From assembly GCF_001444405.1 (NCBI RefSeq), contig NZ_CP013187.1, positions 372,001 through 436,000 of the forward strand: 64,000 nt of DNA, written 5' to 3'. Both the position numbers and the translations under genes were made by a program. The notes under the pieces were generated by a model. That model ran no database searches, was not told where the DNA came from, and was given only the letters and a program-made list of their open reading frames with translations. The number at the start of each line of letters is the position of its first letter. Within the stretch, counting starts at the first letter, position 1. Shown in pieces: positions 24,369-33,954 of this stretch. The stretch comes from Pseudoalteromonas phenolica (GTDB lineage Bacteria; Pseudomonadota; Gammaproteobacteria; Enterobacterales; Alteromonadaceae).

Positions 24369-25658
24369 TTATTGCATCATGCTTGCTGTTTTTGGGTTGG
24401 CAAGCAGATCGCTAAACAATGTCCATAGCTCAGTTTGAGTGCCTGTTTTAGTTTGTTTTTCAATATAGTTTTTGACGATATCTTGGCCTAAGTTGTAATT
24501 AATCACATACGCGCGATTTGCATTAATAAAGCCGAGTCGCTGTTGCGCTTTTTTCTCAGTGACTAATGTGTATTTAACAAGTAATTCAATCGCTTTTTGA
24601 TCATCAATTTCGCCATCTAGATAGCGTTTTGCCACCATATTATCGGCATATGATAGTTGCTGTTTTACTGTTTGTACTTGGTAATACAGTTCAACTTTAC
24701 TGGCGTCTAATCCAGCCAGTGGAAATAGAACACCTTTTTCAAATTGGATTCGTTCATCATGAGGGAAAACCACATCAACACCGTAATTCGCACTGCCTTC
24801 TGCGAGTAATGACATCGGTGAGAACAGCGGATAAATCGAATATTCAATCCAGCCTTTACCATTCACTAAGTGTTTTTCCATAAGAGAGTTAAAAACATGG
24901 TGGCCGGGGTAGCCTTCGTGACTTGCTAAATCAATGGCTCGAGCAATATAAATAGGGAAGTCAGTATTCACTTGAATTAGGCTATAGCTGTTTCCTTTGT
25001 ACCAATTGTAGCCGCTCCAAACCTTATCTTGAACATACTCTATGGTGAAGCTTTCTTGTTCATCAAGCTGAATGTACTGCTTAGTTCTTTTGCGAGATTC
25101 AACCACTGCGGCTTTAAATACACTATCTAGCTTATTTTTGGGGATAACAAATTGTGCGATAAAGTCATTCATGCGCTCACTAACAGAGCCTTTACCTGGT
25201 AGCATTAAGTCTAATTCTTTCAGTGCTTTATCTAGCTCGGCTTCGGTAATGTTTGGAGACACAGCGTCGTATAAACGTAAAGATTCATCATCAAAGCTAA
25301 TTTTTTCATTGTTGATGATTTCTATGAAGGTCAACATAGATCTGGTTTGTACTTGCAGGAATGCCTTTCGTTGCGAGTCGTCTTGAGTATGCTCTACTTG
25401 TTCTAATTGTTTGAGAAGTAGAGAAATATCAGCTTTAAGGTCACTTAGTGGTCGCTTTTCTCCTGTTCGCCATTCACTGGGGCCATAATAAGCGTCAACA
25501 TAATAAGGGTGGTGTTCGCCCACGGCCAAAACGAGTTTGACATATTGCTCTGCGATATTGTCTAAGGTCATAGAGGAGTCCTCATTGGCGTTTTGCGTTT
25601 TTGGCTGACAACCCATTAGCAAGGCCAGTACACAAAAAATAACGAATGTGATGCGCAT
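24369..25658 (-). CDS. DUF885-family lipoprotein, putative metallopeptidase
   Basis: A 429-residue protein of the DUF885 family. The ATG at 25658 gives a lipoprotein signal (LALLMGCQ, Cys17); the open frame extends 20 residues further upstream without a signal. The family's HEGYPGHH motif is at about 247-254 and AEGSANYG follows about 40 residues later; in this family these residues are taken as the zinc site of a carboxypeptidase-like enzyme. A periplasmic peptidase role is inferred. The Shine-Dalgarno region is weak. It is a single-gene unit with its own terminator. Confidence 0.78.
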   Translation of the reverse strand: MRITFVIFCVLALLMGCQPKTQNANEDSSMTLDNIAEQYVKLVLAVGEHHPYYVDAYYGPSEWRTGEKRPLSDLKADISLLLKQLEQVEHTQDDSQRKAFLQVQTRSMLTFIEIINNEKISFDDESLRLYDAVSPNITEAELDKALKELDLMLPGKGSVSERMNDFIAQFVIPKNKLDSVFKAAVVESRKRTKQYIQLDEQESFTIEYVQDKVWSGYNWYKGNSYSLIQVNTDFPIYIARAIDLASHEGYPGHHVFNSLMEKHLVNGKGWIEYSIYPLFSPMSLLAEGSANYGVDVVFPHDERIQFEKGVLFPLAGLDASKVELYYQVQTVKQQLSYADNMVAKRYLDGEIDDQKAIELLVKYTLVTEKKAQQRLGFINANRAYVINYNLGQDIVKNYIEKQTKTGTQTELWTLFSDLLANPKTASMMQ

Positions 25659-25802
25659 AGTAAGTTTTTGCTTAATTAAAAGGCATTCGATCATAGCTGA
25701 AATAAATATTGTATACAATTTGCTTTTTTAGGCTTTGATGTAAAACACCGCTTAGTTTGATAACTTATGCTATGTTTTTAACATGTTTGAAATTATATAT
25801 TT

Positions 25803-28544
25803 ATGGTTATGCTCAAAGCTAAAGGTATACAAGACGCGCCTTTTGCCATTAAAAGTGGGTATTTTTTAGGTATTGCTTTTAGTTGCTTTTTATTGGGCTT
25901 ATTTGGCACGCTATTTAATATTGAGCCTGGCTTTGCGAGTGCTATTTGGCCTGCTGCAGGGTGGTCTGTCGCCTGTTTATTGGCATTTGGCCGGTTTTCA
26001 TTGTTGCCTTTGTTCGTAGGCACGTTATTAGTCAATTTATATAATTCAGGCTTTTTTGGCACATCTTTCGAGCTATCTCATGTTCTTTGGAACACCTTAC
26101 GAAGTGCTGGGGCGGTATTGCAATGCGTATTCGCATATTCCTTAATTAAGCATTTTTGTCGTTTTCCACTCAACTTTCAAAATGCAGAAACACTTATCAA
26201 AGTACTCTTTTTGGCGGGGCCTATCGCCAGTATTGTATCGTCTTCGCTGGGAGCTTGGAGTTTACTTCAACAAGGCTTTATTCACTCCGGTAGCCTAATG
26301 TTCGTATGGTTTACTTGGTGGGTCGGTGATACTGTTGGGGTGCTGTTTTTTTTACCTCTGTGTACTTTTTTATTTAAAAGTGAACGTTATACAGAAGTCA
26401 GCCATAAATCATGGATTTTGGCGTCAGCGATACTTCTATTTATAACTGTATGTTGGACCTTTAACTATTCTCGTAGTGTTTATTACGATAATCATTACAT
26501 TCGTTTTGCGAATATCACAGAGCAAAAGTTAGTGTCGATGCAGTTACTAAAAAACTCCATCGAAAATGACTTGAAAGCGTTGGGTGTATTGATGCAAACA
26601 GGTCATGCGATGACCATTGACGAATTTGAGCATTATAGTCACTTTTTAAGTGATGACTTTGAATTATATCGTGCTTTGGGGTGGGTTAGTTTTGTGCCAA
26701 GTGAAAATATATCCTCTTGGCAGCAATCGCTGGCAGAGGCAGGGATTGCTGAGGCACAAATTAAACAGGCCCCAGGTAGCAAAGAAATTGAAGATATCCT
26801 CTTACCTATTAGCTTAATTGCACCCTACAAAGCCAATGCGCCAGCTGTAGGCTTAGATGTTATGAGTCATCCAATAGCAGGAGCGGCTGCCGAAAAAGCC
26901 ATTAAGCAAAAAGTTCCTATTGCGACAGCCCCTTTAGTCTTGGCACAGCAAACAAATAAGGCAACGGGAAACGTAGTGTATTTGCCTGTTTTTGATAAAA
27001 ACGATCCCGATAAGTTGTTGGGTCTGAGTGAAGTTGTTCTGGAAATTGACGTGATTGTGAAGCGAATTTTATCGTCGAGTCGCTACAAAAATAGTTTCAG
27101 TTACACCTTGAGTGACTTATCAAAACAAGATACTTGGTACAGCTATACACCTGAAATATCCCATCAATCCCATGAATTGCATTTCAATTCAGAATATCAG
27201 ATTGATTGGTTTGGCCGAAGTTGGAAGCTGAGTTTTGAAAGTACAGAAGCCTTTGAGAATAATAATAAAGATTGGTTGAGTTGGCTAACGTTGACCATTG
27301 GGTTGGTAATTGCGGCATTGGGCATGTCATTTACCATGATTCTCGCGGGATTTAATGAGCAGTTAAGAGTCCGTGTGGATAAACAAACTGCGCAGCTTGA
27401 AGAGCTAGTGGTTGAACTGAAGCAGGCTGATAAGGTTAAAAGTGAATTTTTGGCAAACATGAGCCATGAAATTCGTACGCCAATGAATGGGATTTTGGGC
27501 ACTTTGCAACTATTACTGAAGACGGCATTAAGCGAAAAGCACCATGAACTTGTTGCCAGTGCACTTAGTTCAAGTCGATCATTATTAGCGATATTAAATG
27601 ACATACTTGATTTTTCTAAGCTTGAAGCTGGCAAGGTAACGATTGAATGTACACCACTTTCAATCAAGACTCTGATTGACCAGGTGCTAAAAAATCAATC
27701 ACGTGCAGCTAAAGCGAAAAACTTAGAACTAACATGTGAGTTAGCACCTGAATTGTGTTTGTTTCGAGAGGGAGATAGCACGCGCATCAAACAGGTCTTA
27801 GAGAATATTATTTCAAATGCCATCAAATTCACATCTGAAGGGGAAGTAAAGGTGATGATTTCAGAACATGGTGATGAACAAGTTGTCATTACAGTCACTG
27901 ATACTGGGATCGGGCTAAGTGAAGAACAGATTACTCGCCTCTTTAATCGCTTTGAACAAGCCGATGCATCTACAACCAGAAAGTATGGTGGGACAGGGCT
28001 GGGGTTATCTATTTCGAAGCAATTAGTTGACTTAATGGGGGGAGAGATTTCGGTATCAAGTCAGCTCCATAAAGGGAGCAGTTTTGAAGTTATTTTACCA
28101 TTAACTAAAATCTCATCTGAGCAAGTCAATGAAAGGGAAGAAGTACATACTGATGTCCCTGACCTACGAGAATATAAGATCTTAGTTGCTGAAGATAATC
28201 AGGTAAATCGCTTGGTAATCAATGCGATGTTAGCACCTACACAAGCAAGCGTTGATTTTGCCGAAAATGGTTTACAAGCTACACAGATGGCGACAAGTCA
28301 GCATTACGATTTAGTGCTTATGGATATACAAATGCCAGAGATGGATGGTGTACAGGCATGCCAAATAATCAAAGAGCAGTTACCGAGATTACCAATTATC
28401 GCCCTGACTGCAAACGTCATGGCACAAGACGTAAATACATACCTTAGCTCAGGCTTCACGGCACATTTGGGTAAGCCGATTGAAATAGATGGATTAATGA
28501 ACTTACTTAAGCATCTTTTGGAGTCTTATACCAATCGGCAATAA
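25803..28544 (+). CDS. Hybrid sensor kinase (MASE1, CHASE, HisKA, HATPase, receiver)
   Basis: A 913-residue kinase. Residues about 15-220 form a MASE1-type multi-helix membrane sensor (EPGFASAIWPAAGWSVACLLAFG), about 245-430 a CHASE-type extracellular sensor (FELYRALGWVSFVPS), then a membrane helix near 490-515, a coiled coil, HisKA with His555 (MSHEIRTPMNG), HATPase (NIISNAIKFT, DTGIGLS, GGTGLGL) and a receiver with Asp841 (LMDIQMPEMDG). The last five codons and the stop lie within the left end of the MITE-like element. An ATG at 25809 is an alternative start. It is a solo gene facing a GGDEF-EAL protein. Confidence 0.9.
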   Translation: MVMLKAKGIQDAPFAIKSGYFLGIAFSCFLLGLFGTLFNIEPGFASAIWPAAGWSVACLLAFGRFSLLPLFVGTLLVNLYNSGFFGTSFELSHVLWNTLRSAGAVLQCVFAYSLIKHFCRFPLNFQNAETLIKVLFLAGPIASIVSSSLGAWSLLQQGFIHSGSLMFVWFTWWVGDTVGVLFFLPLCTFLFKSERYTEVSHKSWILASAILLFITVCWTFNYSRSVYYDNHYIRFANITEQKLVSMQLLKNSIENDLKALGVLMQTGHAMTIDEFEHYSHFLSDDFELYRALGWVSFVPSENISSWQQSLAEAGIAEAQIKQAPGSKEIEDILLPISLIAPYKANAPAVGLDVMSHPIAGAAAEKAIKQKVPIATAPLVLAQQTNKATGNVVYLPVFDKNDPDKLLGLSEVVLEIDVIVKRILSSSRYKNSFSYTLSDLSKQDTWYSYTPEISHQSHELHFNSEYQIDWFGRSWKLSFESTEAFENNNKDWLSWLTLTIGLVIAALGMSFTMILAGFNEQLRVRVDKQTAQLEELVVELKQADKVKSEFLANMSHEIRTPMNGILGTLQLLLKTALSEKHHELVASALSSSRSLLAILNDILDFSKLEAGKVTIECTPLSIKTLIDQVLKNQSRAAKAKNLELTCELAPELCLFREGDSTRIKQVLENIISNAIKFTSEGEVKVMISEHGDEQVVITVTDTGIGLSEEQITRLFNRFEQADASTTRKYGGTGLGLSISKQLVDLMGGEISVSSQLHKGSSFEVILPLTKISSEQVNEREEVHTDVPDLREYKILVAEDNQVNRLVINAMLAPTQASVDFAENGLQATQMATSQHYDLVLMDIQMPEMDGVQACQIIKEQLPRLPIIALTANVMAQDVNTYLSSGFTAHLGKPIEIDGLMNLLKHLLESYTNRQ

Positions 28545-28736
28545 CACTTAATCATCTGAGGGATTAAACCTGATGACAGCTGCGTTAAAGATTTCTTATT
28601 TAGAACAACTAAATAACGAAATATTTGCCTTGCCTACATGGGGGTAGGTGCCTCAGCGATAGCAGGACGTGTGAGCGGTGCTACCAACAAGGTTTTCTTG
28701 CCTCAAAATAGACCACTTAGCTGAGCGGATTGGTAT
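28528..28736. repeat. MITE-like element, 209 bp
   Basis: The ends are ATACCAATCGGC on the left and, as reverse complement on the right, ATACCAATCCGC (11 of 12 identical). Inside, TTATTTAG and CTAAATAA pair around AACAA and extend outward as AAAGATTTC against GAAATATTT. There is no reading frame of note. It fills the whole space between two convergent genes: the left end encodes the last residues and stop of the hybrid kinase, and its last base is the first base of the stop triplet of the GGDEF-EAL gene. The class is inferred from structure; copy number cannot be judged here. Confidence 0.6.
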
Positions 28737-31700
28737 TAATCAGTTTGTAGGTGATCACCGTAAGTTGCATTGTTCATGAAATCTAAGTAAACCTTCTCGG
28801 GCATTGGTTTGGCATAATAATATCCCTGTCCGTAATCGCAACCAGCAGCGAGTAGCTGCTTATGTTGCGCTTCGGTTTCGATACCTTCTGCTATGACCTT
28901 TAAACCTAGTTGATGAGCCATCATGATCATGGCTTCGCATAGGGCAAGATCATCAGCGCTATCGGCGATGCCATCTACAAATCGCTTATCTATTTTTATA
29001 AAGTCGGTGTCCATCTGCTTTAGATAAGCCAATGAAGAATAACCGGTCCCGAAATCATCAAGTGCCAATGCAAAGCCTTGTTTCGATAGTTGATTTAAGC
29101 GTGACTGAGTGCGTTGCTGTGCATTCATCATTAAGCCTTCAGTGATCTCAATGACAAATTGCTCAGCGTTTAAAGACAGCTCATCAAGGTGAGTTTTCCA
29201 ATCGACTAAGCGGCTATGTTTAGAAGAAAACTGTATCGGTGAGACGTTGATACTCAGCTGTACTTGATGTTTTGCTGACATGAGTTTCTTTTGTGTTCGA
29301 CAAGCTGAAGCAAAAATAAACTCGCCAATTTCTAAAATCAGTTGTGTCTCTTCAGCAAGTGGAATAAATACTGCGGGGCTAATGATGCCCTTACCAGGAT
29401 GTTGCCACCTTATCAGGGCTTCCGCTTTGACGGCTTTTTGTGATGCCATGTCTACAATGGGTTGAAAGTACAATTCAAATTGTTGCTTTTGAATAGCGAT
29501 GCGCAAATCTTTAAGCAGTTGCATACGTTGTTCAGTGGCTTGACGCATTTGAGCATCAAAAAAAGCAAATCCATTACGACCTTGTTTTTTAGCTAAATAC
29601 ATGGCTTGATCTGCGGCTTTGAGAAGCTGTCCACTGCTATTACCATCTTTAGGCGCTGCTGCAATGCCGATGCTCGCACTGATATGACAGGCTTCGTTAT
29701 CTATGTAAATAGCTGGTTTTAGCAGAGTGAGTACTTGCTCGCTCACTTGCATTAAATGTTCATGTTGAGAGTTCTCAGAAATGACCAAAACAAACTCATC
29801 GCCTCCAATACGAGAAATTAGACTGCATTTACCTGTGAGTTGGTTGAGTCTATTAGCAACTTCTCTGAGTAGTTTGTCTCCATGGTAATGACCTAAACTG
29901 TCGTTAATATCTTTAAAGTGGTCAAGATCGAGTAGTAAAATTGCAAGTGATACATTTTCACTAAGTTGCTGCTTTAAGTGACGTTTCAATTCTAAGCGGT
30001 TGGCTAGCTCTGTGAGTTGGTCGAAATGTGTGCGCCGCCAAATTAATTCATCCTGACGCTTTTTCTCACTAATGTCGGTGAAGATTGCAACTCTTTGATA
30101 AGGATTACCATTACTATCATACACAGTGTTGATGGTGAGCCATTCGGTAAATAACTCCCCATTTTTACGCCTGTTGATAACTTCACCTTGCCATGCGCCT
30201 TTTGATTGGAGCTGTTGCCACATATCATCATAAAATTGCTTGGTATGCTTGCCTGAAGCCAATAAAGCTGTATTTTTGCCTAAAACTTCGGCTTTTGAGT
30301 AGCCGGTGACTTTTTCAAACGAAGGGTTCACATCGAGAATAGTGCCATTTTCATCAGTGATGGTCATTCCTTCACTTGAATTTTTATACACCATGGCAGC
30401 TAATTTCATCGCCTCTTCTTGCTCTTTGCGCGCAGTAATATCCCTAAGAACGACAATGGCTTGTTGATGGCTGTCTAAAAGGTTGGTGCGTGCTTCGAAG
30501 ATATGCTGATTGCCATCTATCTGTGAAGTGAATTCAAACTGATTGATCTCTATGTCAGACGGTGTTTGAAGCACTTTGAGTAATTGATCACAACTTTGTT
30601 GAGGTATTAAGTCATTAATCTGTTTGGGGGGACGTGAAAACACAACATTCGATGCGAGTACTTTACCTTGCTTATCAATACGCAAATAAGTATCGGGTAG
30701 GGCTCGGATGAGGCTGGCTAATTCGGCATGTTTATGTGCCAGCGCGTTCTCAGCAGTTAGCCTTTGTGTTGCCATATTTTCAAAGTTTTCGGCGATATTT
30801 TTAAACTCTGGTGATAGGGCTGTCTGTTGCAAGCTAGTTTTGTTACCTTTTGCAAAGGCATCTAACGCATTTTGTAATGATTTCAAAGGCTGTAATAGGA
30901 CCTTATTCAACTGGTTTCTAGCTTGCCAAAATAAGAGGAGCAGCGCTGCAATAAATAATACAAAGGTCAGACCGACTTTGCGATTTGCGGCAGCAATTGC
31001 ATGTTCAAAAGGAATGGATATATGCAGCGTGAGTTGGTCATTGAGGCTGCTTTTGACAATGTGTTGTCTTAAGTAAATTCTGCGCTCTCCCGTTGGCACT
31101 TCAAATTGCACAATTCCTTTAAAGTCTATATCAGGCCAGTGTTCATTTGCTGTCTTACCGAGTTGAGCATAATCAAATGGATAGTTTGCGACAATATTAT
31201 GATCAGCATCGGTAATTATGGCCTGAGAACGAGGAGGAAGAGTTAGCTGGCTAAGGCTTTGACTCCATTGCTCCAATAATTTAGCGACCACTAATATATG
31301 GGTTAAGCTGCCATTTTGGTCAAAAATGGGCATGGCAAAATTGACAGTCAAACGATGAATTGAACGATCAATTTGAAACTGACCAATGGTGAAGTGCTGG
31401 GTTTTCAAAGCCGTTTTAAAATAGCGCCTGTCCTTTATATTTATACGTTGGGTGCTGTTCTTAACTGTACAGAGTACATCTCCATTTAGATCTACCAAGC
31501 CAATATTAGCAATATTTGACGTAATTAAACTGGCATCTTTAAGTAGATTACTGCATTGGCCATTATCGGCTTTTAATAATTTATCATGCTTAGCTAATTG
31601 AGTAAGTAGCCTTTTGGTAGCGTTGATATCTGCACGTTGAAGCTGAGAGATCTGTAAAGCAAGGGCACGAGCTTGCTGCTCATGCTCTTTCAAAATATCC

Positions 31701-31756
31701 GAACGCTCTTCAAGTAATTGAAAGAGGATCACGGCTAAACCTGGTAAGCAAAGCAA
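28736..31756 (-). CDS. Dual GGDEF-EAL c-di-GMP protein with Cache and PAS domains
   Basis: At least 1006 residues: membrane segment at the N-terminus, a double-Cache-like periplasmic sensor (about 20-250), a second membrane helix (about 261-277), HAMP-like region, two PAS domains (about 340-445 and 450-567), a GGDEF domain with intact GGDEF at 651-655, and an EAL domain with intact EAL at 779-781 (KAEALIRW) and later DDFGTGYSSL. Both catalytic signatures are preserved, so synthesis, hydrolysis or both are possible. The start is uncertain: TTG at 31756 truncates the first helix, whereas the frame stays open to a stop at 31814-31816 (see findings). Confidence 0.88.
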   Translation of the reverse strand: MLCLPGLAVILFQLLEERSDILKEHEQQARALALQISQLQRADINATKRLLTQLAKHDKLLKADNGQCSNLLKDASLITSNIANIGLVDLNGDVLCTVKNSTQRINIKDRRYFKTALKTQHFTIGQFQIDRSIHRLTVNFAMPIFDQNGSLTHILVVAKLLEQWSQSLSQLTLPPRSQAIITDADHNIVANYPFDYAQLGKTANEHWPDIDFKGIVQFEVPTGERRIYLRQHIVKSSLNDQLTLHISIPFEHAIAAANRKVGLTFVLFIAALLLLFWQARNQLNKVLLQPLKSLQNALDAFAKGNKTSLQQTALSPEFKNIAENFENMATQRLTAENALAHKHAELASLIRALPDTYLRIDKQGKVLASNVVFSRPPKQINDLIPQQSCDQLLKVLQTPSDIEINQFEFTSQIDGNQHIFEARTNLLDSHQQAIVVLRDITARKEQEEAMKLAAMVYKNSSEGMTITDENGTILDVNPSFEKVTGYSKAEVLGKNTALLASGKHTKQFYDDMWQQLQSKGAWQGEVINRRKNGELFTEWLTINTVYDSNGNPYQRVAIFTDISEKKRQDELIWRRTHFDQLTELANRLELKRHLKQQLSENVSLAILLLDLDHFKDINDSLGHYHGDKLLREVANRLNQLTGKCSLISRIGGDEFVLVISENSQHEHLMQVSEQVLTLLKPAIYIDNEACHISASIGIAAAPKDGNSSGQLLKAADQAMYLAKKQGRNGFAFFDAQMRQATEQRMQLLKDLRIAIQKQQFELYFQPIVDMASQKAVKAEALIRWQHPGKGIISPAVFIPLAEETQLILEIGEFIFASACRTQKKLMSAKHQVQLSINVSPIQFSSKHSRLVDWKTHLDELSLNAEQFVIEITEGLMMNAQQRTQSRLNQLSKQGFALALDDFGTGYSSLAYLKQMDTDFIKIDKRFVDGIADSADDLALCEAMIMMAHQLGLKVIAEGIETEAQHKQLLAAGCDYGQGYYYAKPMPEKVYLDFMNNATYGDHLQTD

Positions 31757-31816
31757 AAAAAGTAAGCGATTAAAACGACGTGGTATTGATAAATTTAAAA
31801 TAATAAAGCTCAGCTA

Positions 31817-32102
31817 ATCACAGCAGCAAGACTCTTAAGTGTATAAAAAATCCAGTCTATCGCCAAGTTTAGCAATGAATTTTATGGTGATTCTTTGTAC
31901 AGCACTCAGAAACGTTTTTTTTCATTTCATGGCTTGGCGCAAAGGCATTCTTGTGAAATCCTCACGATGCGAAAAATAGATGAATATTTTGTTATAAAAA
32001 AGTTTTACAACAGTCCTTTCTGGTTTTCTTAACCATTTCATAGGCTTTCAGCAAAGCCGCATTTTATCTGGGTTTTTTGAGATTTTCGACTTAGTTTTCG
32101 GC
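31817..32102. other. Intergenic region upstream of the mraZ promoter
   Basis: About 290 bp of AT-rich sequence with no reading frame or strong dyad. It must hold the promoter of the GGDEF-EAL gene on the minus strand; I could not pick one. The division-cluster promoter begins at its right edge. Confidence 0.5.
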
Positions 32103-32132
32103 TTGACAAAAACGCACCTCAAGTCATAGACT
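32103..32132 (+). promoter_or_regulatory. Predicted sigma70 promoter of the division cluster
   Basis: A consensus -35 TTGACA (32103-32108) is followed after 18 bases by TAGACT (32127-32132, 4 of 6 to consensus). The predicted start of transcription, near 32139, sits at the edge of the first MraZ repeat, so MraZ binding would block initiation or clearance. Confidence 0.6.
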
Positions 32133-32140
32133 GTGCAGTT

Positions 32141-32175
32141 GTGGGAAAAAGTGGTTTTTTGTGGATCAAATTGGA
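32141..32175 (+). promoter_or_regulatory. MraZ operator: four TGG repeats at a 10-bp period
   Basis: TGGG at 32142, TGGT at 32152, TGGA at 32162 and TGGA at 32172, each with five bases or so of A/T-rich spacing, give exact 10-bp periodicity. In E. coli MraZ binds TGGGN repeats separated by 5 bases in its own promoter region, and the layout matches. Confidence 0.82.
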
Positions 32176-32212
32176 TCTGAAGGGTTAAAAAGACGATAAG
32201 GTTGGTTGTTCC

Positions 32213-32671
32213 ATGTTTTCAGGTGCAAGTGCGCTTAATTTGGATGATAAAGGTCGATTTGCGATACCAACTAAGTATCGTCAGCCGCTTTTGTCTGAAG
32301 AACAGGGGTCGCTAATTTGCACTATTGCGATTAATGAACCATGCCTTTGGTTATATCCTCGCAGCGAGTGGGATGAAATTGCCGCTCGACTTGTAAAGCT
32401 TTCCAGTATGAATCCTAGAGCTCGTCGACTGCAGCGAATGCTAGTCGGGCATGCCACTGAGTACCAATTAGATAAGAATGGCCGCATTTTACTTTCTCCG
32501 GCACTACGTAATTACGCAGGTCTGGGGAAAAAGATCATGCTAATTGGGCTATTAAATAAATTCGAGATTTGGGATGAGTCAAAATGGCATCAGCAGATGC
32601 AGCTTGATACTGAAATCGAACGTGCAGGTGACTTTGAGATGACCCCTGAATTTGAAAACTTTTCGCTTTAG
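32213..32671 (+). CDS. mraZ: Transcriptional regulator MraZ
   Basis: A 152-residue protein, the same length as E. coli MraZ, with two SpoVT/AbrB-like halves: FSGASALNLDDKGRFAIPTKYR and, near residue 80, GHATEYQLDKNGRILLSPALRNYAGL. Known MraZ forms a ring that binds direct repeats upstream of its own gene and represses the division cluster. It is the first gene of the cluster, 24 bp before rsmH, and the repeats at 32141-32175 are its probable target. Confidence 0.97.
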   Translation: MFSGASALNLDDKGRFAIPTKYRQPLLSEEQGSLICTIAINEPCLWLYPRSEWDEIAARLVKLSSMNPRARRLQRMLVGHATEYQLDKNGRILLSPALRNYAGLGKKIMLIGLLNKFEIWDESKWHQQMQLDTEIERAGDFEMTPEFENFSL

Positions 32672-32695
32672 CAAACAAAAAGGCTTACATAACGC

Positions 32696-33631
32696 ATGAC
32701 TGCGCAATTTACTCATGTATCAGTTTTGATGAATGAAACGTTAGACGCGTTAGATATCAAAGCCGATGGCACCTATATCGATGGCACATTTGGCCGAGGC
32801 GGCCATTCGGGTCAAATTTTAAGTCGTTTGGGCGAACAAGGCCGTTTACAGGCCATAGATCAAGATCCGCAGGCGATCGAAGCCTCTAAGAAATTTGCTG
32901 ACGATACCCGTTTTAATATCGCACATACGCGTTTCTCAAACATTGAACAAGTCGCCACAGAAGCTGGTATTTTGGGGCAAGTTGACGGTATTTTATTAGA
33001 TATCGGTGTTTCGTCTCCTCAGCTTGATGATGCCGATCGTGGTTTCAGCTTTATGAAAGATGGTCCACTTGATATGCGTATGGATCCCACGTCTGGTCGC
33101 AGTGCCGCGCAGTGGTTAGCCGAAGCTGAGCTTGAAGACATCGCGTTTGTGATCAAAAAATATGGTGAAGAAAAGTTTGGCCGTCGCATAGCGCATAAAA
33201 TTGTTGAAACCCGCGATGAAACACCCATTACGACTACTAAGCAGTTAGCTGATTTAGTAGATGAAGCGGTACCTGTAAAAGACAAGCACAAACACCCTGC
33301 GACACGTACTTTCCAAGCTATTCGTATTTACATCAACAGTGAGTTAGAAGAAATTCAAACGGCATTACAAGCGTCACTGTCGGTATTAAAGCCTGGTGGT
33401 CGTTTAGTCGTGATTTCATTTCATTCGTTAGAAGATCGCATCGTTAAGCAGTTCATCAAAAAGCAAAGTAAAGGTGAAGCTGTCCCACGAGGTTTACCTT
33501 TAACAGAAGCGCAATTAAATAAAAACCTAACATTGAAAGCGTTGGGTAAAGCAATTAAACCAACAGCTGAAGAAATCGCTGCTAATCCTAGATCACGCAG
33601 CTCAGTATTGCGAGTAGCGCAAAAACTATAA
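32696..33631 (+). CDS. rsmH: 16S rRNA m4C1402 methyltransferase RsmH
   Basis: A 311-residue SAM-dependent enzyme that N4-methylates C1402 of 16S rRNA. The SAM-binding block [16 protein letters not shown] (28-43), [14 protein letters not shown] and the DxR(M)D motif are present, as is the family C-terminal [15 protein letters not shown]. Length fits the family (E. coli 313). AAGG precedes the ATG. Its stop overlaps the ftsL start by one base (TAATG). Confidence 0.97.
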   Translation: MTAQFTHVSVLMNETLDALDIKADGTYIDGTFGRGGHSGQILSRLGEQGRLQAIDQDPQAIEASKKFADDTRFNIAHTRFSNIEQVATEAGILGQVDGILLDIGVSSPQLDDADRGFSFMKDGPLDMRMDPTSGRSAAQWLAEAELEDIAFVIKKYGEEKFGRRIAHKIVETRDETPITTTKQLADLVDEAVPVKDKHKHPATRTFQAIRIYINSELEEIQTALQASLSVLKPGGRLVVISFHSLEDRIVKQFIKKQSKGEAVPRGLPLTEAQLNKNLTLKALGKAIKPTAEEIAANPRSRSSVLRVAQKL

Positions 33632-33954
33632 TGAATAAACCACAAAGCCGACAGCCTAAGCTGTTTAATGAGATATTTGCGGGCCTTTTAGCGAACAAGC
33701 TAACGGGCTTTTTGCTTGTTTGTATCTTTGCTTCGGCTTTGGGTGTTGTTCAGGTTACTTACCTATCTCGCCAACAAGTTATCCAACAAGACAAGTTGTT
33801 ACAGCAGCGTGATGAATTGGACTTGCAGTGGCGTTATTTATTGGTTGAAGAAGAGTTCTATTCCCAACATGCGCGCATCGAAGAAGTCGCAACTACGCAA
33901 TTGGAAATGAAGCGTCCAACCAGTAAAGATGAGCAAGTGGTGGTGTTGCCATGA
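33631..33954 (+). CDS. ftsL: Cell division protein FtsL
   Basis: A 107-residue bitopic membrane protein: a short cytoplasmic N-terminus, one membrane helix (about 22-42) and a periplasmic heptad-repeat region (VIQQDKLLQQRDELDLQWRY). The family partners FtsB and FtsQ and recruits FtsW-FtsI to the septum. Sequence identity is low in this family, so the call rests on topology, size and exact position between rsmH and ftsI. Confidence 0.93.
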   Translation: MNKPQSRQPKLFNEIFAGLLANKLTGFLLVCIFASALGVVQVTYLSRQQVIQQDKLLQQRDELDLQWRYLLVEEEFYSQHARIEEVATTQLEMKRPTSKDEQVVVLP

